Source of the DNA: Singulisphaera sp. GP187
GTDB taxonomy: Bacteria; Planctomycetota; Phycisphaerae; Phycisphaerales; SM1A02
NCBI GenBank assembly: GCA_945871445.1
Contig: CAMBWI010000024.1
Location: forward strand, 1-32,230
Length of the DNA: 32,230 nucleotides
Direction of reading: 5' to 3'
This document shows, one piece after another, positions 1-7,640 of this stretch (position 1 is its first letter; each line of letters begins with the position of its first letter). The translations under genes were made by a program, and so were the position numbers. Under the pieces are notes generated by a model. That model was not told where the DNA came from, did no database searches, and saw only the letters and a list, made by a program, of their open reading frames with translations.

Positions 1-52
1 CCACTGTGAAGCGGCGCTTCCATGCCTTGGGCATAACAGCGCGGTGATCAAG
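1..52 (+). repeat. Dispersed repeat, copy R1 (right half, cut by window edge)
   Basis: This is the right half of the dispersed intergenic repeat. It starts with CCACTGTGAAGCGGCGCTTC and contains GGGCATAACAGCGCGGT. The same block recurs at 5639-5685 (CCACTGCGAATCGGCGTTTC) and, more diverged, at 27970-28015. The left half would lie outside the window. Confidence 0.7.
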
Positions 53-170
53 GGAAAATGTCTGGCGACATGGTGGCTCATTGGCGACCGTCGCCATAGC
101 TGCTCCGCAGCAAAAAAATCACGCTATTTGCCATCAATTCTGCAGAAAATTCACAAACGATTTGCATTTC

Positions 171-266
171 ACCCCCGCTCGGTTATCTTAACGATTGAAA
201 CCGACTCTTTACAGTGGACTTGTCGGGCGCTCGCCCGCGACACTTGAAAAGCGAATTCCTATCAAT
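171..266 (-). repeat. Dispersed repeat, copy R2 (full length, inverted)
   Basis: This is a full copy on the minus strand. Read on that strand it begins with ATTGATA, then TTCGCTTTTCAAGTGTCGC, the hairpin core and GACAAGTCCACTGT, and ends in a diverged version of the R1 block. The core at 222-241 forms a stem of GTCGGGCG against CGCCCGAC with one bulged C. The copy stops 10 nt before the start codon at 277, so it forms the 5' flank of the first gene. Confidence 0.75.
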
Positions 267-276
267 AGGAGGCGCC

Positions 277-1128
277 ATGCCAAGACTCCTACATCGGTCA
301 CGACGTTCGATCACTCTATTCGCCATCGGGTTCTTATCATCAACCTGGGTCGCAGTCGCGGCATCGGCCACGAGTACTGCGGTGCTCGCAACGACTCCCA
401 CATCCACCGCCATAATCACCATCCGGATGGACATCACGACATCGCTCGGGTCGAGTTCGGATACCGACACTCAGACCGTGACTGTCACTGGTCCCGCGCA
501 AATGGTGCTCTCGCCCAACTTACCGCCGTGGGCGATGTCCGACCTCACCCAACTCGACCTCGCGCTGGGCGGCGCCACTTACAGTTTCGACTTCTTTTGC
601 ATTCCGTTCTTTGGGTGCCAACACCTCGACCTCACGCTGTCGAACATGCGGATCACGCTTGTTTCGCCGACATCTTCGCCGGTGTCGACGACAGGTGGCG
701 TGTTCTATCCAAATGGGCAGTATGCGGTCCATTCGGACTACGTCTTCAGCGGATTCACTAGCGGCGCGGGATCCTCGGATACGGTGAACCCTTCAGACTT
801 CGGAGCTCGGTTGACCCCGTCGGGCTCGACCTTGACTCTGGATCAATGCCAGATCAGCGCACAAGTCGTCCAAATTCCGCCGGAGTCGCTCCCTTCAGGG
901 GTCTCAGCAGTGACCCTCACCATCACTCCCAATCTCGCGAACACTCGTTTCACTGGCCCTTGGGCGCCGGACACGCACCCAGCGGATTTGAACGGGGACG
1001 GCGCCATCGACGGGATCGATCTTGCGACGATGCTGTCCGCTTGGGGGACTGCTGGTGCTGACATCAACGGCGATGGCACGACTGACGGTGTCGACTTTGC
1101 CACGCTGCTCTCTGCTTGGACGGGGTGA
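277..1128 (+). CDS. Secreted protein with C-terminal dockerin-like repeats
   Basis: This encodes a predicted exported protein of 283 residues with unknown catalytic function. The start at 277 was chosen because AGGAGG lies 4 nt upstream and translation from there gives an Arg-rich n-region followed by a hydrophobic core (ITLFAIGFLSSTWVAVAA), a good signal peptide. The middle (about residues 40-225) is Ser/Thr/Pro-rich, resembles no family I recognise, and has one Cys pair (CIPFFGC). The last ~50 residues hold two EF-hand-like dockerin segments, DLNGDGAIDGIDLATMLSAW and DINGDGTTDGVDFATLLSAW. In planctomycetes such tails are common on extracellular proteins; whether they bind a cohesin is unknown. 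Its end lies 2 nt from the end of a decayed convergent dockerin gene. Confidence 0.85.
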   Translation: MPRLLHRSRRSITLFAIGFLSSTWVAVAASATSTAVLATTPTSTAIITIRMDITTSLGSSSDTDTQTVTVTGPAQMVLSPNLPPWAMSDLTQLDLALGGATYSFDFFCIPFFGCQHLDLTLSNMRITLVSPTSSPVSTTGGVFYPNGQYAVHSDYVFSGFTSGAGSSDTVNPSDFGARLTPSGSTLTLDQCQISAQVVQIPPESLPSGVSAVTLTITPNLANTRFTGPWAPDTHPADLNGDGAIDGIDLATMLSAWGTAGADINGDGTTDGVDFATLLSAWTG

Positions 1129-1130
1129 CA

Positions 1131-1380
1131 TCACTGCCGACGCGAACGGGCGATTCGCGAAGTGGGCGTTGCGTCGTGCGCCTCGGCGGTGTTCGCGTAA
1201 CTCCTATCAATCAGAATCGAGAGATCGGTTGCATTCATAATGCCATCACCGTTGACATCACCGGGAAGTCCGCTCGAAATGTATTCAGACCAAGCCTCTC
1301 CAATTGTGTTGGTGGTTGAACTCAGACGAGTCAAACGCACAGCGTAAGACCGCCACAATTGCACGGAAAAATTCGCCTTC
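1131..1380 (-). pseudogene. Remnant of a second dockerin-tailed gene
   Basis: On the minus strand, between two plus-strand genes, an open frame ends at 1131 and encodes a good dockerin-like segment, GDVNGDGIMNATDLSILIDR, preceded by SSTTNTIGEAWSEYISSGLP. The alternating Asp/Asn/Gly spacing matches the calcium loop of the neighbouring dockerins, so this stretch was once coding. Further upstream the frame is merely the antisense of the start of the cytochrome gene, so the 5' part is missing. The upstream limit given is approximate. It is probably a decayed 3' end left by deletion or rearrangement. Confidence 0.5.
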
Positions 1381-1512
1381 GATTGCAATTTACGCCATTT
1401 TGCATTTTTTGCTTGTCCCACAAACAAGAAACGCAGCCAATCTCTGTAGATGCGCCACTGCAACCGCATATTTCCGGCACGACAGATCGCTGTCGGATTC
1501 AACCTCGTCGTG

Positions 1513-4182
1513 ATGCGCGTGTTGGGAATCGCTGTCGCCGTCACTACGCTTACCTCTACCGCCGCAGGACAGTCTTTCGTGAACTGGGAATCTCCGCAGG
1601 TGCACCCGCTTGCAACAACTCCTTCCGGCGGACGCGTGCTCGCAGTGAACACAGCCGACAGCACACTCGAAGTATTTGACGCGACTAGCGCAAATGGCAT
1701 CCCACAATTTATTGGATCGATCTCGGTCGGCCTTGATCCCGTGTCGGTGCGCCCACGCACAGAGACTGAAGTGTGGGTCGCAAATCTGATGAGTGACTCG
1801 ATCAGCATCATTGATCTCACTTCGATGCGAGTGGTGCGTACGGTGACAGTCGGAGATGAGCCGTGCGATATCGCTTTTGCGGGATCGCCGCAACGCGCGT
1901 TCATCACGCTCTCACAGCGAAACCAAGTGCTCGTGCTGGATCCGAACAATCCAACTGCGGCTGGCACCGCGATCACGCTCGCTGCAGAAGATCCCCGTGA
2001 ACTCGCAACGAGTCCCGATGGATCCAAGGTGTACGCCGCGATCTTCGAATCAGGGAACCACTCGGTGATCATCCCGCGTGCTCAAGTGACCGCCGCGCCG
2101 GGTCCTTACGGCGGGCAGAATCCGCCGCCCAACTCGGGCAATCAGTTCAGCCCGCCACGAGCTGCGGGACAACCAACTGCGCCGCGCGTCGCACATATGG
2201 CTCGCAAGAACTCCGCGGGTCAGTGGCTTGACGGCAACGGTCGCAACTGGAGTTCGCTGATTACTTGGGATGTGGTCGACCACGATGTGGCCATCATCGA
2301 TGCGAACACACTCGCGGTTTCATACGCCGATGGAATGATGACGACCGTGGCGGGGATCGCAGTGCGACCCGACGGAAGAGTCACGGTGATTGGCACCGAG
2401 GCGAAGAATGAGATTCGCTTTGAGCCCAACCTCAATGGCAAGTTCATTCGATCAATGATCGGTTCGTTTCCAGCGTCATCGCCAGCCTCGGTGCAAATTG
2501 CCGACATCAACCCACACCTGACCTACGCCACCGCAAACATCCCCGTGATGCAGCGACTGCAATCGATCGGTGACCCTCGCGCGGTGGTTTGGAATTCAGC
2601 GGGGACGCGCGCCTACGCCTGTGGCATTGGGTCGGACATCGTGATTGCGACCGATGCATCTGGCGCGCGACTTGCGACCTACACAGTTGGCGAAGGGCCA
2701 ACCGGTCTTGCGCTTTCGATCGACGGTACGAAGCTCTACACGCTCAATCGTTTCGGAGCGTCGCTCTCGACCACCGATCTCACTTCGGGCGCAGAACTCG
2801 CGCGCACCGCATTTCACGACGCAACGCCTTCAACCATCCGCGATGGCCGGAGATTTTTCTTCGACACACATCTGACGAGCGGACTGGGACAAGCATCGTG
2901 CGCTTCTTGCCATGTCGATACACGCACCGACCATCTCGCGTGGGACTTAGGCGATCCCTCGGGTGCGATGACATCATTCACAGGCACATGCGTCGATAGC
3001 GTCTCGTGTGTTGACTGGCATCCATTACGTGGTCCAGTCGTCACGCAAACGATGCAGGGCATCATCGGCAACGAACCATTCCACTGGCGCGGCGAGAAAC
3101 CGGGACTCGAAGACTTCAACTCTGCGTACACAAATCTGCAAGGCGCCGACGCACAACTGACGACATCCCAGATGGCATCTCTTAAGTCGTATGTGGCCAC
3201 GATCACTTTCCCGCCAAACCCAAATCGCCTGATCGACGGTGCGCTGTCGACGGCGGTGTCCACCAGCATCGGTGTTGGTAATGCGGCCGCCGGCAAAACG
3301 ACCTTCGACACATTCGCAATCCTGCCCAACGCACCTGGCGGAAACACGCGATGCGTGGACTGCCATCCCGGATCATCTGGCACCAGTCTGGAAATCGGTA
3401 TCCCGCTTGGTCCAGTCCAACAAAATCGCAAGATGGCGCAACTTCGCAACATCCACGAAAAAACCGGCGCGAACTTGGATATCACAACCGCGACCAAGGG
3501 CTTCGGCTTCAACCACGATGCGGAGTTTGCGACGCTGGCTGATTTGTTCGACGTCGGTTTTGCGTGGGGAATTGGAACGACGGCCTTGACGCGTCGGAGC
3601 AATGTTGAGGCGTACTTACTGAGTTTTTCAACTGACACGCACGCTGGTGTTGGCGCACAAACAAATGCTTCCAACGGCGGAGGTTCGGGAGACAATGCCG
3701 CACGAATTTCGCAGTTCGTGCAACTGGCAGGAACAGGTCAAGTTGGATTGATTGTGAAGGGACGAGTGAATGGTGTCGCGCGCGGATTTGCGTTCGTTGC
3801 CGGTTCGTTCCAATCAGACCGCACAAGTGAAGTTCTCTCGCCAAGCGCGCTCCTTGCTTCGGCGACTGTCGGCAGTGAACTTGCCTACACGCTCGTGCCT
3901 ACTGCAAGCGCGACTCGACTTGGCATTGATCGTGATCTCGATGGATTTTTCGACCGCGATGAAATCGACGCGGGCAGCGATCCTGCTGACTCCGCCAGCA
4001 CTCCGTCGCAGTGCAGTGCAGACATCGCTCCCAAGGGTGGCAATGGAATCATCAACGCTGAAGACCTCACGACGATGCTCGCGCAGTGGGGATTCGCTGG
4101 CTCCGGCGACATCAATGGCAGTGGCACCACCGACGCTGGAGATCTTGCGGTTCTTCTGGCTCAGTGGGGAACTTGTCAATGA
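1513..4182 (+). CDS. Secreted beta-propeller / di-haem cytochrome c / dockerin fusion
   Basis: The product is an exported 889-residue protein. The start at 1513 gives a compact signal peptide (MRVLGIAVAVTTLTSTAAGQ); an upstream ATG at 1450 would only add a charged extension. The N-terminal ~420 residues contain YVTN/YncE-like propeller repeats (for example SISIIDLTSMRVVRTVTVG and TSPDGSKVYA). Two c-type haem motifs follow, CASCH at 463-467 and CVDCH at 614-618, in a region resembling di-haem cytochrome c peroxidase/MauG-like proteins. Then come a thrombospondin-3-like loop (DRDLDGFFDRDEIDAGSDP) and two dockerin-like repeats ending at the C terminus. The architecture suggests an extracytoplasmic redox protein. 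Substrate and partner are unknown. Confidence 0.85.
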   Translation: MRVLGIAVAVTTLTSTAAGQSFVNWESPQVHPLATTPSGGRVLAVNTADSTLEVFDATSANGIPQFIGSISVGLDPVSVRPRTETEVWVANLMSDSISIIDLTSMRVVRTVTVGDEPCDIAFAGSPQRAFITLSQRNQVLVLDPNNPTAAGTAITLAAEDPRELATSPDGSKVYAAIFESGNHSVIIPRAQVTAAPGPYGGQNPPPNSGNQFSPPRAAGQPTAPRVAHMARKNSAGQWLDGNGRNWSSLITWDVVDHDVAIIDANTLAVSYADGMMTTVAGIAVRPDGRVTVIGTEAKNEIRFEPNLNGKFIRSMIGSFPASSPASVQIADINPHLTYATANIPVMQRLQSIGDPRAVVWNSAGTRAYACGIGSDIVIATDASGARLATYTVGEGPTGLALSIDGTKLYTLNRFGASLSTTDLTSGAELARTAFHDATPSTIRDGRRFFFDTHLTSGLGQASCASCHVDTRTDHLAWDLGDPSGAMTSFTGTCVDSVSCVDWHPLRGPVVTQTMQGIIGNEPFHWRGEKPGLEDFNSAYTNLQGADAQLTTSQMASLKSYVATITFPPNPNRLIDGALSTAVSTSIGVGNAAAGKTTFDTFAILPNAPGGNTRCVDCHPGSSGTSLEIGIPLGPVQQNRKMAQLRNIHEKTGANLDITTATKGFGFNHDAEFATLADLFDVGFAWGIGTTALTRRSNVEAYLLSFSTDTHAGVGAQTNASNGGGSGDNAARISQFVQLAGTGQVGLIVKGRVNGVARGFAFVAGSFQSDRTSEVLSPSALLASATVGSELAYTLVPTASATRLGIDRDLDGFFDRDEIDAGSDPADSASTPSQCSADIAPKGGNGIINAEDLTTMLAQWGFAGSGDINGSGTTDAGDLAVLLAQWGTCQ

Positions 4183-4288
4183 CTCTCCACTATCACAGTG
4201 GGATCGCGAGCAGTGCATTCTGCGATGCGCCGTTGATCACTTTGTAGATCGAAGAGATTGCGCACGAGCGTGAATACTTTATTCGATG

Positions 4289-4345
4289 ATTGATATGACC
4301 TCGCTTTTCCACTGTCGCAGGCGAGCGATAGGCAAGACTCATTTG
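4289..4345 (+). repeat. Dispersed repeat, copy R3 (left half)
   Basis: ATTGATATGACCTCGCTTTT is followed by CCACTGTCGCAGGCGAGCG. It matches copy R5 at 5799 almost base for base over the first 30 nt and then diverges. It lies in the 199-nt gap between the convergent ends of the cytochrome gene and the glycosyltransferase gene. Confidence 0.65.
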
Positions 4346-4381
4346 GCCTATGTTCCCATCTAGCGGAAATAAATAGCAGAC

Positions 4382-5554
4382 TTAGAGGTGCACAATGTCC
4401 GGCTTCGGACCGCGCCCTGCAGCCCAGAGATAAACTTGGCGCATTTTTATCGCAATCTGGTCTGCGCTGAAAGCCTGATTAGCCCACACGCGCCCCCTCT
4501 GTCCCATCCCGATTCGTTCTTCGGCCGGCAACGAAAGTGCCACACGCATAGTGTTGATCAATTGGGTCTGATCAAGATCAATCCACCAGCCACAATTATT
4601 ATCACGTAGCCCCTTCCAAGGCGCATTCGTCGTAGTGATAACTGGGGTTTCTTGTGCCAGCGCCTCAACCACGACCCAACCAAAATTTTCTGCGTGGGTT
4701 GGCAGAACGAAAAGATCCGCATCACGATAGAGTTTCTGTTTAGCGGCACCAAACACTTCGCCCACAAAACGCACCCTCGGTAAATTCAATTTCTTTACCA
4801 GTTGCTTAAGTTCTGCCTCATGGCCATGTTCGTCAATACCCGCAATGACAACTTCCCACCCAGGGAAGTCACCATGCAGTGCGCTCCATGACTTCAGCAA
4901 GTAGCCGGCACCTTTTTTTGGATGAATACGACTGAGAAACAGCACTGAACGCAAAGGATTTTCGGTGCGCAAAGCCAGAGCTGGCAAGATAAACCCGTTA
5001 GGAACGATAGCAATCGGGTTTGTCAGGCCTATGTGACGGAAATGTTGCGCCTCCATCTCGGCCGTGGCTCGCAAGGCGTGGGCACCTTTCAGATGGGCGT
5101 TTTCGTAAGCGAACCACGCAATGTGCTTCTTCCAAGCAGAGTTTCTGCGAGCCCAAGGATCCAGCATCCCTCTCGGTGTGACTAAATAGGGCGTACCTGT
5201 CTTTCGCGCATAACGTAGGTTGGCTACAGAGGAATATGCCCACAGGCCCTGCACATCAATCAGTTCAGGAGTCAGTGAAGTGATGCCCTGACTCATATCA
5301 GGTGCAAATTGCCAAACCTTCGGCCCCTTCACTGCAAAGGCGTGTACTCGAGGCCCCCAAGTTTGCGCGGCATTGGGGTTGGCAGGATCCAGCGTTCCCA
5401 TCACGTGCATCTCCATGCCCGGCAGAGAATCGATACTGTTCGCGAGCCCTGGTACCGACACGGAAAGACCCCCTGCTGCGGGCGATAGTTTCGAAGCCAG
5501 CAATAGAACGCGAAGCGATTTCGTGCCTTTATCTAAAGAAGGCTGGTTCGTCAC
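4382..5554 (-). CDS. Glycosyltransferase family 4 (GT-B) protein
   Basis: This 390-residue protein has the two-domain layout of GT4 enzymes, which transfer a sugar from a nucleotide-sugar donor to a glycan or lipid acceptor. The N-terminal domain starts with VLLLASKLSPAAGGLSVSV, the Gly-rich loop typical of the family, and carries PRGMLDPWA near residue 130. The C-terminal domain carries LFLSRIHPKKGAGYLLKSW and the EX7E motif (Glu289 and Glu297 in HAENFGWVVVEALAQE). No signal peptide or membrane segment is evident. It stands alone, with no other polysaccharide genes around, and is bracketed by repeat copies R3 and R4, which suggests an accessory cassette. Donor and acceptor cannot be read from the sequence. 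Confidence 0.9.
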   Translation of the reverse strand: MTNQPSLDKGTKSLRVLLLASKLSPAAGGLSVSVPGLANSIDSLPGMEMHVMGTLDPANPNAAQTWGPRVHAFAVKGPKVWQFAPDMSQGITSLTPELIDVQGLWAYSSVANLRYARKTGTPYLVTPRGMLDPWARRNSAWKKHIAWFAYENAHLKGAHALRATAEMEAQHFRHIGLTNPIAIVPNGFILPALALRTENPLRSVLFLSRIHPKKGAGYLLKSWSALHGDFPGWEVVIAGIDEHGHEAELKQLVKKLNLPRVRFVGEVFGAAKQKLYRDADLFVLPTHAENFGWVVVEALAQETPVITTTNAPWKGLRDNNCGWWIDLDQTQLINTMRVALSLPAEERIGMGQRGRVWANQAFSADQIAIKMRQVYLWAAGRGPKPDIVHL

Positions 5555-5578
5555 TCGTGATTCCCTCTGAAACTTGGG

Positions 5579-5685
5579 ATTGATAGTGTAGTGATAGAAC
5601 TTCGTTTTTCCAGTATCGCAAACAAGTCCACGACAAGTCCACTGCGAATCGGCGTTTCCATGCGTTCAGCATAACAGCGCGGTTC
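5579..5685 (+). repeat. Dispersed repeat, copy R4 (full length)
   Basis: This is a full copy: ATTGATA at 5579, TTCGTTTTTCCAGTATCGC, then GACAAGTCCACTGCGAATC and CATAACAGCGCGG. The hairpin core is replaced by AAACAAGTCCAC, so this copy has lost the palindrome. It starts about 25 nt upstream of the glycosyltransferase start codon, in the same relative orientation to its gene as R2 and R9. Confidence 0.7.
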
Positions 5686-5798
5686 TCGTATGTGAATTCA
5701 TGGTGACATTTCGTTCGAATTGGTTGGCAATTGATATCTGTTCGAGTATCGGTTGCTTTTCGTTCCCATCGGTCGCCCTCGATAGGTGCAACGAAGGA

Positions 5799-5852
5799 AT
5801 TGATATGACTTCGCTTTTCCACTGTCGCGGGCGAGTGTGTGGCAAATCCACT
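5799..5852 (+). repeat. Dispersed repeat, copy R5 (left half with hairpin)
   Basis: ATTGATATGACTTCGCTTTT continues with CCACTGTCGCGGGCGAGTG and GGCAAATCCACTTG. It is the nearest relative of R3. The palindrome is partly degraded (GGGCGAGTGTGTGG). It ends about 95 nt upstream of nuoA. Confidence 0.7.
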
Positions 5853-5948
5853 TGCGCGCACGGCGCAGTGGTAGCTCTTGCAAAAATTGTTGGCGTTCAT
5901 AAGACCCGATTGCAAATTGCGGACTTCAAGCGATAGACTCCGCCTCCC

Positions 5949-6329
5949 ATGAGCACGATCGGTCTCTATCTTCCTGTTGTCCTAGTCATCGCAATGGCCG
6001 CAGGCTTTGCGATTCTCAACATCGTGGTCAGTTCGCTGCTTGGGCCGAAAGTCGAAACCGCCGTCAAAGGACTTGCTTATGAATCTGGAATGGATGCCAT
6101 CGGCACCACCAAAAAGCGTTTCAATATTCGCTTCTATGTGATGGCGATGACATTTCTTGTCTTCGATGTTGAAATCGTCTTCCTCTATCCGTGGGCAGTT
6201 TCATTCGCTCAATTGCAACCGCGCAGTCCCGAAGCATTTCTCTTCTTCGCGCGGATTGCATTCTTCGTCGGCACAAGTGTGATCGCATATATCTATGCGT
6301 GGCGCAAAGGTGTCTTTCGCTGGGATTGA
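5949..6329 (+). CDS. nuoA: NADH-quinone oxidoreductase subunit A
   Basis: This 126-residue protein is a small membrane subunit of respiratory complex I. It contains the family hallmark around residues 40-80: YESGMDAIGTTKKRFNIRFY followed by FLVFDVEIVFLYPWA. Three hydrophobic segments are visible (about 7-30, 62-83 and 95-115), as expected for NuoA. The length is normal, and the region between Gly42 and Arg60 is the quinone-site loop. What is odd is the context: no nuoB, C, D or other complex I gene lies within the window, so this copy is detached from the usual operon. Nothing in the sequence suggests that it is broken. Confidence 0.95.
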   Translation: MSTIGLYLPVVLVIAMAAGFAILNIVVSSLLGPKVETAVKGLAYESGMDAIGTTKKRFNIRFYVMAMTFLVFDVEIVFLYPWAVSFAQLQPRSPEAFLFFARIAFFVGTSVIAYIYAWRKGVFRWD

Positions 6330-6664
6330 TTTCGCCGCTCTCTGAAAATATAGACCAGTGCGAATCGGGCGAGAGGCGCTCGCCGGCGCATGATGCACAG
6401 GATTTGTTGTTGGCTTGACGGGCGTTGAAGGCAGTGCGCTGATGACGCCAATCTTGCTTCTTATTTTTGGAGTCACGCCACAAACCGCCTGCATGAACTG
6501 CTCTTTGATAAAGAACCTATTTATTTCAAAAAAATGGCTTAAAAACTTGTCGATTATTGAATACAAAATTTGCAATTCGCAAATTGAGGCGCATATTTCC
6601 CAAGTCCCTACATTTCATTTGTTTATCGCTCCCTGAAACCCCTTTTCCCTAGAAGGATCTTCCA
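6330..6664. other. 335-nt intergenic region upstream of the PEP-CTERM-like gene
   Basis: The region is AT-rich towards its right end. It holds a small GC hairpin near 6369-6385 (GGCGAG / CTCGCC) just after nuoA, a palindrome at 6567-6585 listed separately, and the ribosome binding site of the next gene. I see no gene in it. Confidence 0.5.
6567..6585 (+). promoter_or_regulatory. Perfect palindrome, possible operator
   Basis: AATTTGC and GCAAATT form a perfect 7-bp inverted repeat around AATTC, 80 nt upstream of the start codon at 6665. A loose promoter-like string (TTGTCG, then TACAAAAT about 16 nt later) ends at its left arm. The position fits a regulator site for the PEP-CTERM-like gene, but no regulator can be named. 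Confidence 0.35.
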
Positions 6665-7300
6665 ATGAAACACTCTGTTCTCAAGCGGTCTGCCGTTGCG
6701 GTCTATCTATTTCCATGCGTTGGTTTTATTACCGTTGGTGCAAACGCAGGATATGGCGTTGCTGAAGTTACAGGAGCCTTTCAGTTGCCAGGTGCTTCCT
6801 CTACTAGCTTTTTATCAGCAGTGGGCGCTGCGTGGAATCAACGCATTGAAGGGTATGACTTTGGCAATATAAACACCCTGACTAGCGAAAGCCTTCTATT
6901 GCAAAACTTTTACTTTGAAAATTACGCCTACAACGGCGATGGCGGTAACAACTGGCTGAGTGACTCGTCAACCGCTAGTATTGACATTTTGATCACAGGG
7001 GTCGGGACGCAAATTGAGACTCCACTTGTCCTGAATCAGACTTCCACCAACGGCAACAACCGCTATTGGCAGCTTGCTTCACCGAGCCAAAACACCAATT
7101 TGGCCGCTGGTCTTGCGAACGGTTCGTACTCGATCTCGTTCAATGTTAAGTACACCTACAACATCTGGGACGGATCATCTGCATCCGTCGGTACTGCATC
7201 GACTGGTGCAAGCACTGCCACTTTCACCGTTGTTCCCGCCCCAGGCGCCATCGCCTTGATCGGCTTGGCTGGCTTGGTGGCACGCCGTCGTAGGGCATAA
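6665..7300 (+). CDS. Exported protein with PEP-CTERM-like sorting tail
   Basis: This 211-residue protein is predicted to be exported. AGAAGGA lies about 7 nt upstream of the ATG. Residues 1-29 form a signal peptide ending near VGANAG. The mature part is rich in Asn, Ser, Thr, Gly and aromatic residues (NFYFENYAYNGDGGNNWL) and looks like a beta-rich surface protein. The C terminus has the tripartite sorting signal: VVPAPGAIALIGLAGLVA, then RRRRA. Such tails are recognised by exosortase-type enzymes in other bacteria; no exosortase gene is in this window. No enzymatic motif was seen. Confidence 0.85.
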   Translation: MKHSVLKRSAVAVYLFPCVGFITVGANAGYGVAEVTGAFQLPGASSTSFLSAVGAAWNQRIEGYDFGNINTLTSESLLLQNFYFENYAYNGDGGNNWLSDSSTASIDILITGVGTQIETPLVLNQTSTNGNNRYWQLASPSQNTNLAAGLANGSYSISFNVKYTYNIWDGSSASVGTASTGASTATFTVVPAPGAIALIGLAGLVARRRRA

Positions 7301-7331
7301 GTCACTTCGGATTTCACTTTGATTTGAATTC

Positions 7332-7376
7332 AAACCCCGGTGCAAGTAAGCCTTGCATCGGGGTTATTGTTTTGCG
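7332..7376 (+). terminator. Rho-independent terminator after the PEP-CTERM-like gene
   Basis: AACCCCGGTGCAAG (7333-7346) pairs with CTTGCATCGGGGTT (7352-7365) over 14 bp with a single G-T wobble, around a 5-nt loop. It is followed by ATTGTTTTG. This is a strong, well-placed intrinsic terminator 32 nt after the stop codon. Confidence 0.9.
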
Positions 7377-7383
7377 ACTTGAT

Positions 7384-7421
7384 CCCCGACATTTGAAAAG
7401 CGCGGTTCGTTCAATATCAAT
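7384..7421 (-). repeat. Dispersed repeat, copy R6 (left half, inverted)
   Basis: Read on the minus strand, ATTGATATTGAACGAACCGC is followed by GCTTTTCAAATGTCGGGGATC, matching the left half of R2 and R9 with a short insertion. It lies between convergent genes, directly after the terminator. Confidence 0.6.
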
Positions 7422-7476
7422 ACAAGTCGGTGACACGCCTCGCACTTTCTAAACCAAGTGGCCAGGCATGGCACTG

Positions 7477-7514
7477 TCTTTCGCCGTCTTTCGCCGTCTT
7501 TCGCCGTCTTTCGC
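7477..7514. repeat. 10-bp tandem repeat
   Basis: TCTTTCGCCG is repeated three times exactly and a fourth time partially (TCTTTCGC). It lies in the noncoding gap downstream of the fucosidase gene. The rest of 7422-7640 holds nothing that I can assign. Confidence 0.85.
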
Positions 7515-7640
7515 ACAGGGCGCAGCGATCACTACTTCGAATCGATGTTTGCTGGGCGGCCAATCGGATTTGGATTGGGATTGAAAAAAGAAGTTTAGCA
7601 ACTTGCGCCAACGAATCCTGCGCGAACATCTGCAAACACT

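Larger units (their letters stand above)
5555..5948. other. 394-nt intergenic region between glycosyltransferase and nuoA
   Basis: This gap holds two repeat copies, R4 (5579-5685) and R5 (5799-5852), with about 110 nt of unassigned DNA between them. It must contain the divergent promoters of the glycosyltransferase and nuoA genes, but I could not place convincing -35/-10 boxes. I see no credible gene; short open frames here are translations of the repeat. Confidence 0.6.

Noticed and set aside
1-266. Integron attC sites as an explanation for the dispersed repeat (GCATAAC.. / ..GTTATGC ends)
   Set aside because: The matching inverse end is not present in the same unit, the core-site consensus is not met, copies are in mixed orientation, and no integrase is visible.
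1131-2072. A 313-codon minus-strand open frame
   Set aside because: Only its last ~80 codons lie outside the plus-strand cytochrome gene and look coding; the rest is antisense of that gene, so I report only the remnant.
2814-3695. A 293-codon minus-strand frame
   Set aside because: It lies wholly inside the cytochrome/propeller gene, antisense, with no protein-like motifs; the plus strand encodes both haem sites here.
5700-5936. Short plus-strand frame upstream of nuoA
   Set aside because: Much of it is a translation of repeat copy R5, and similar peptides appear at other repeat copies.
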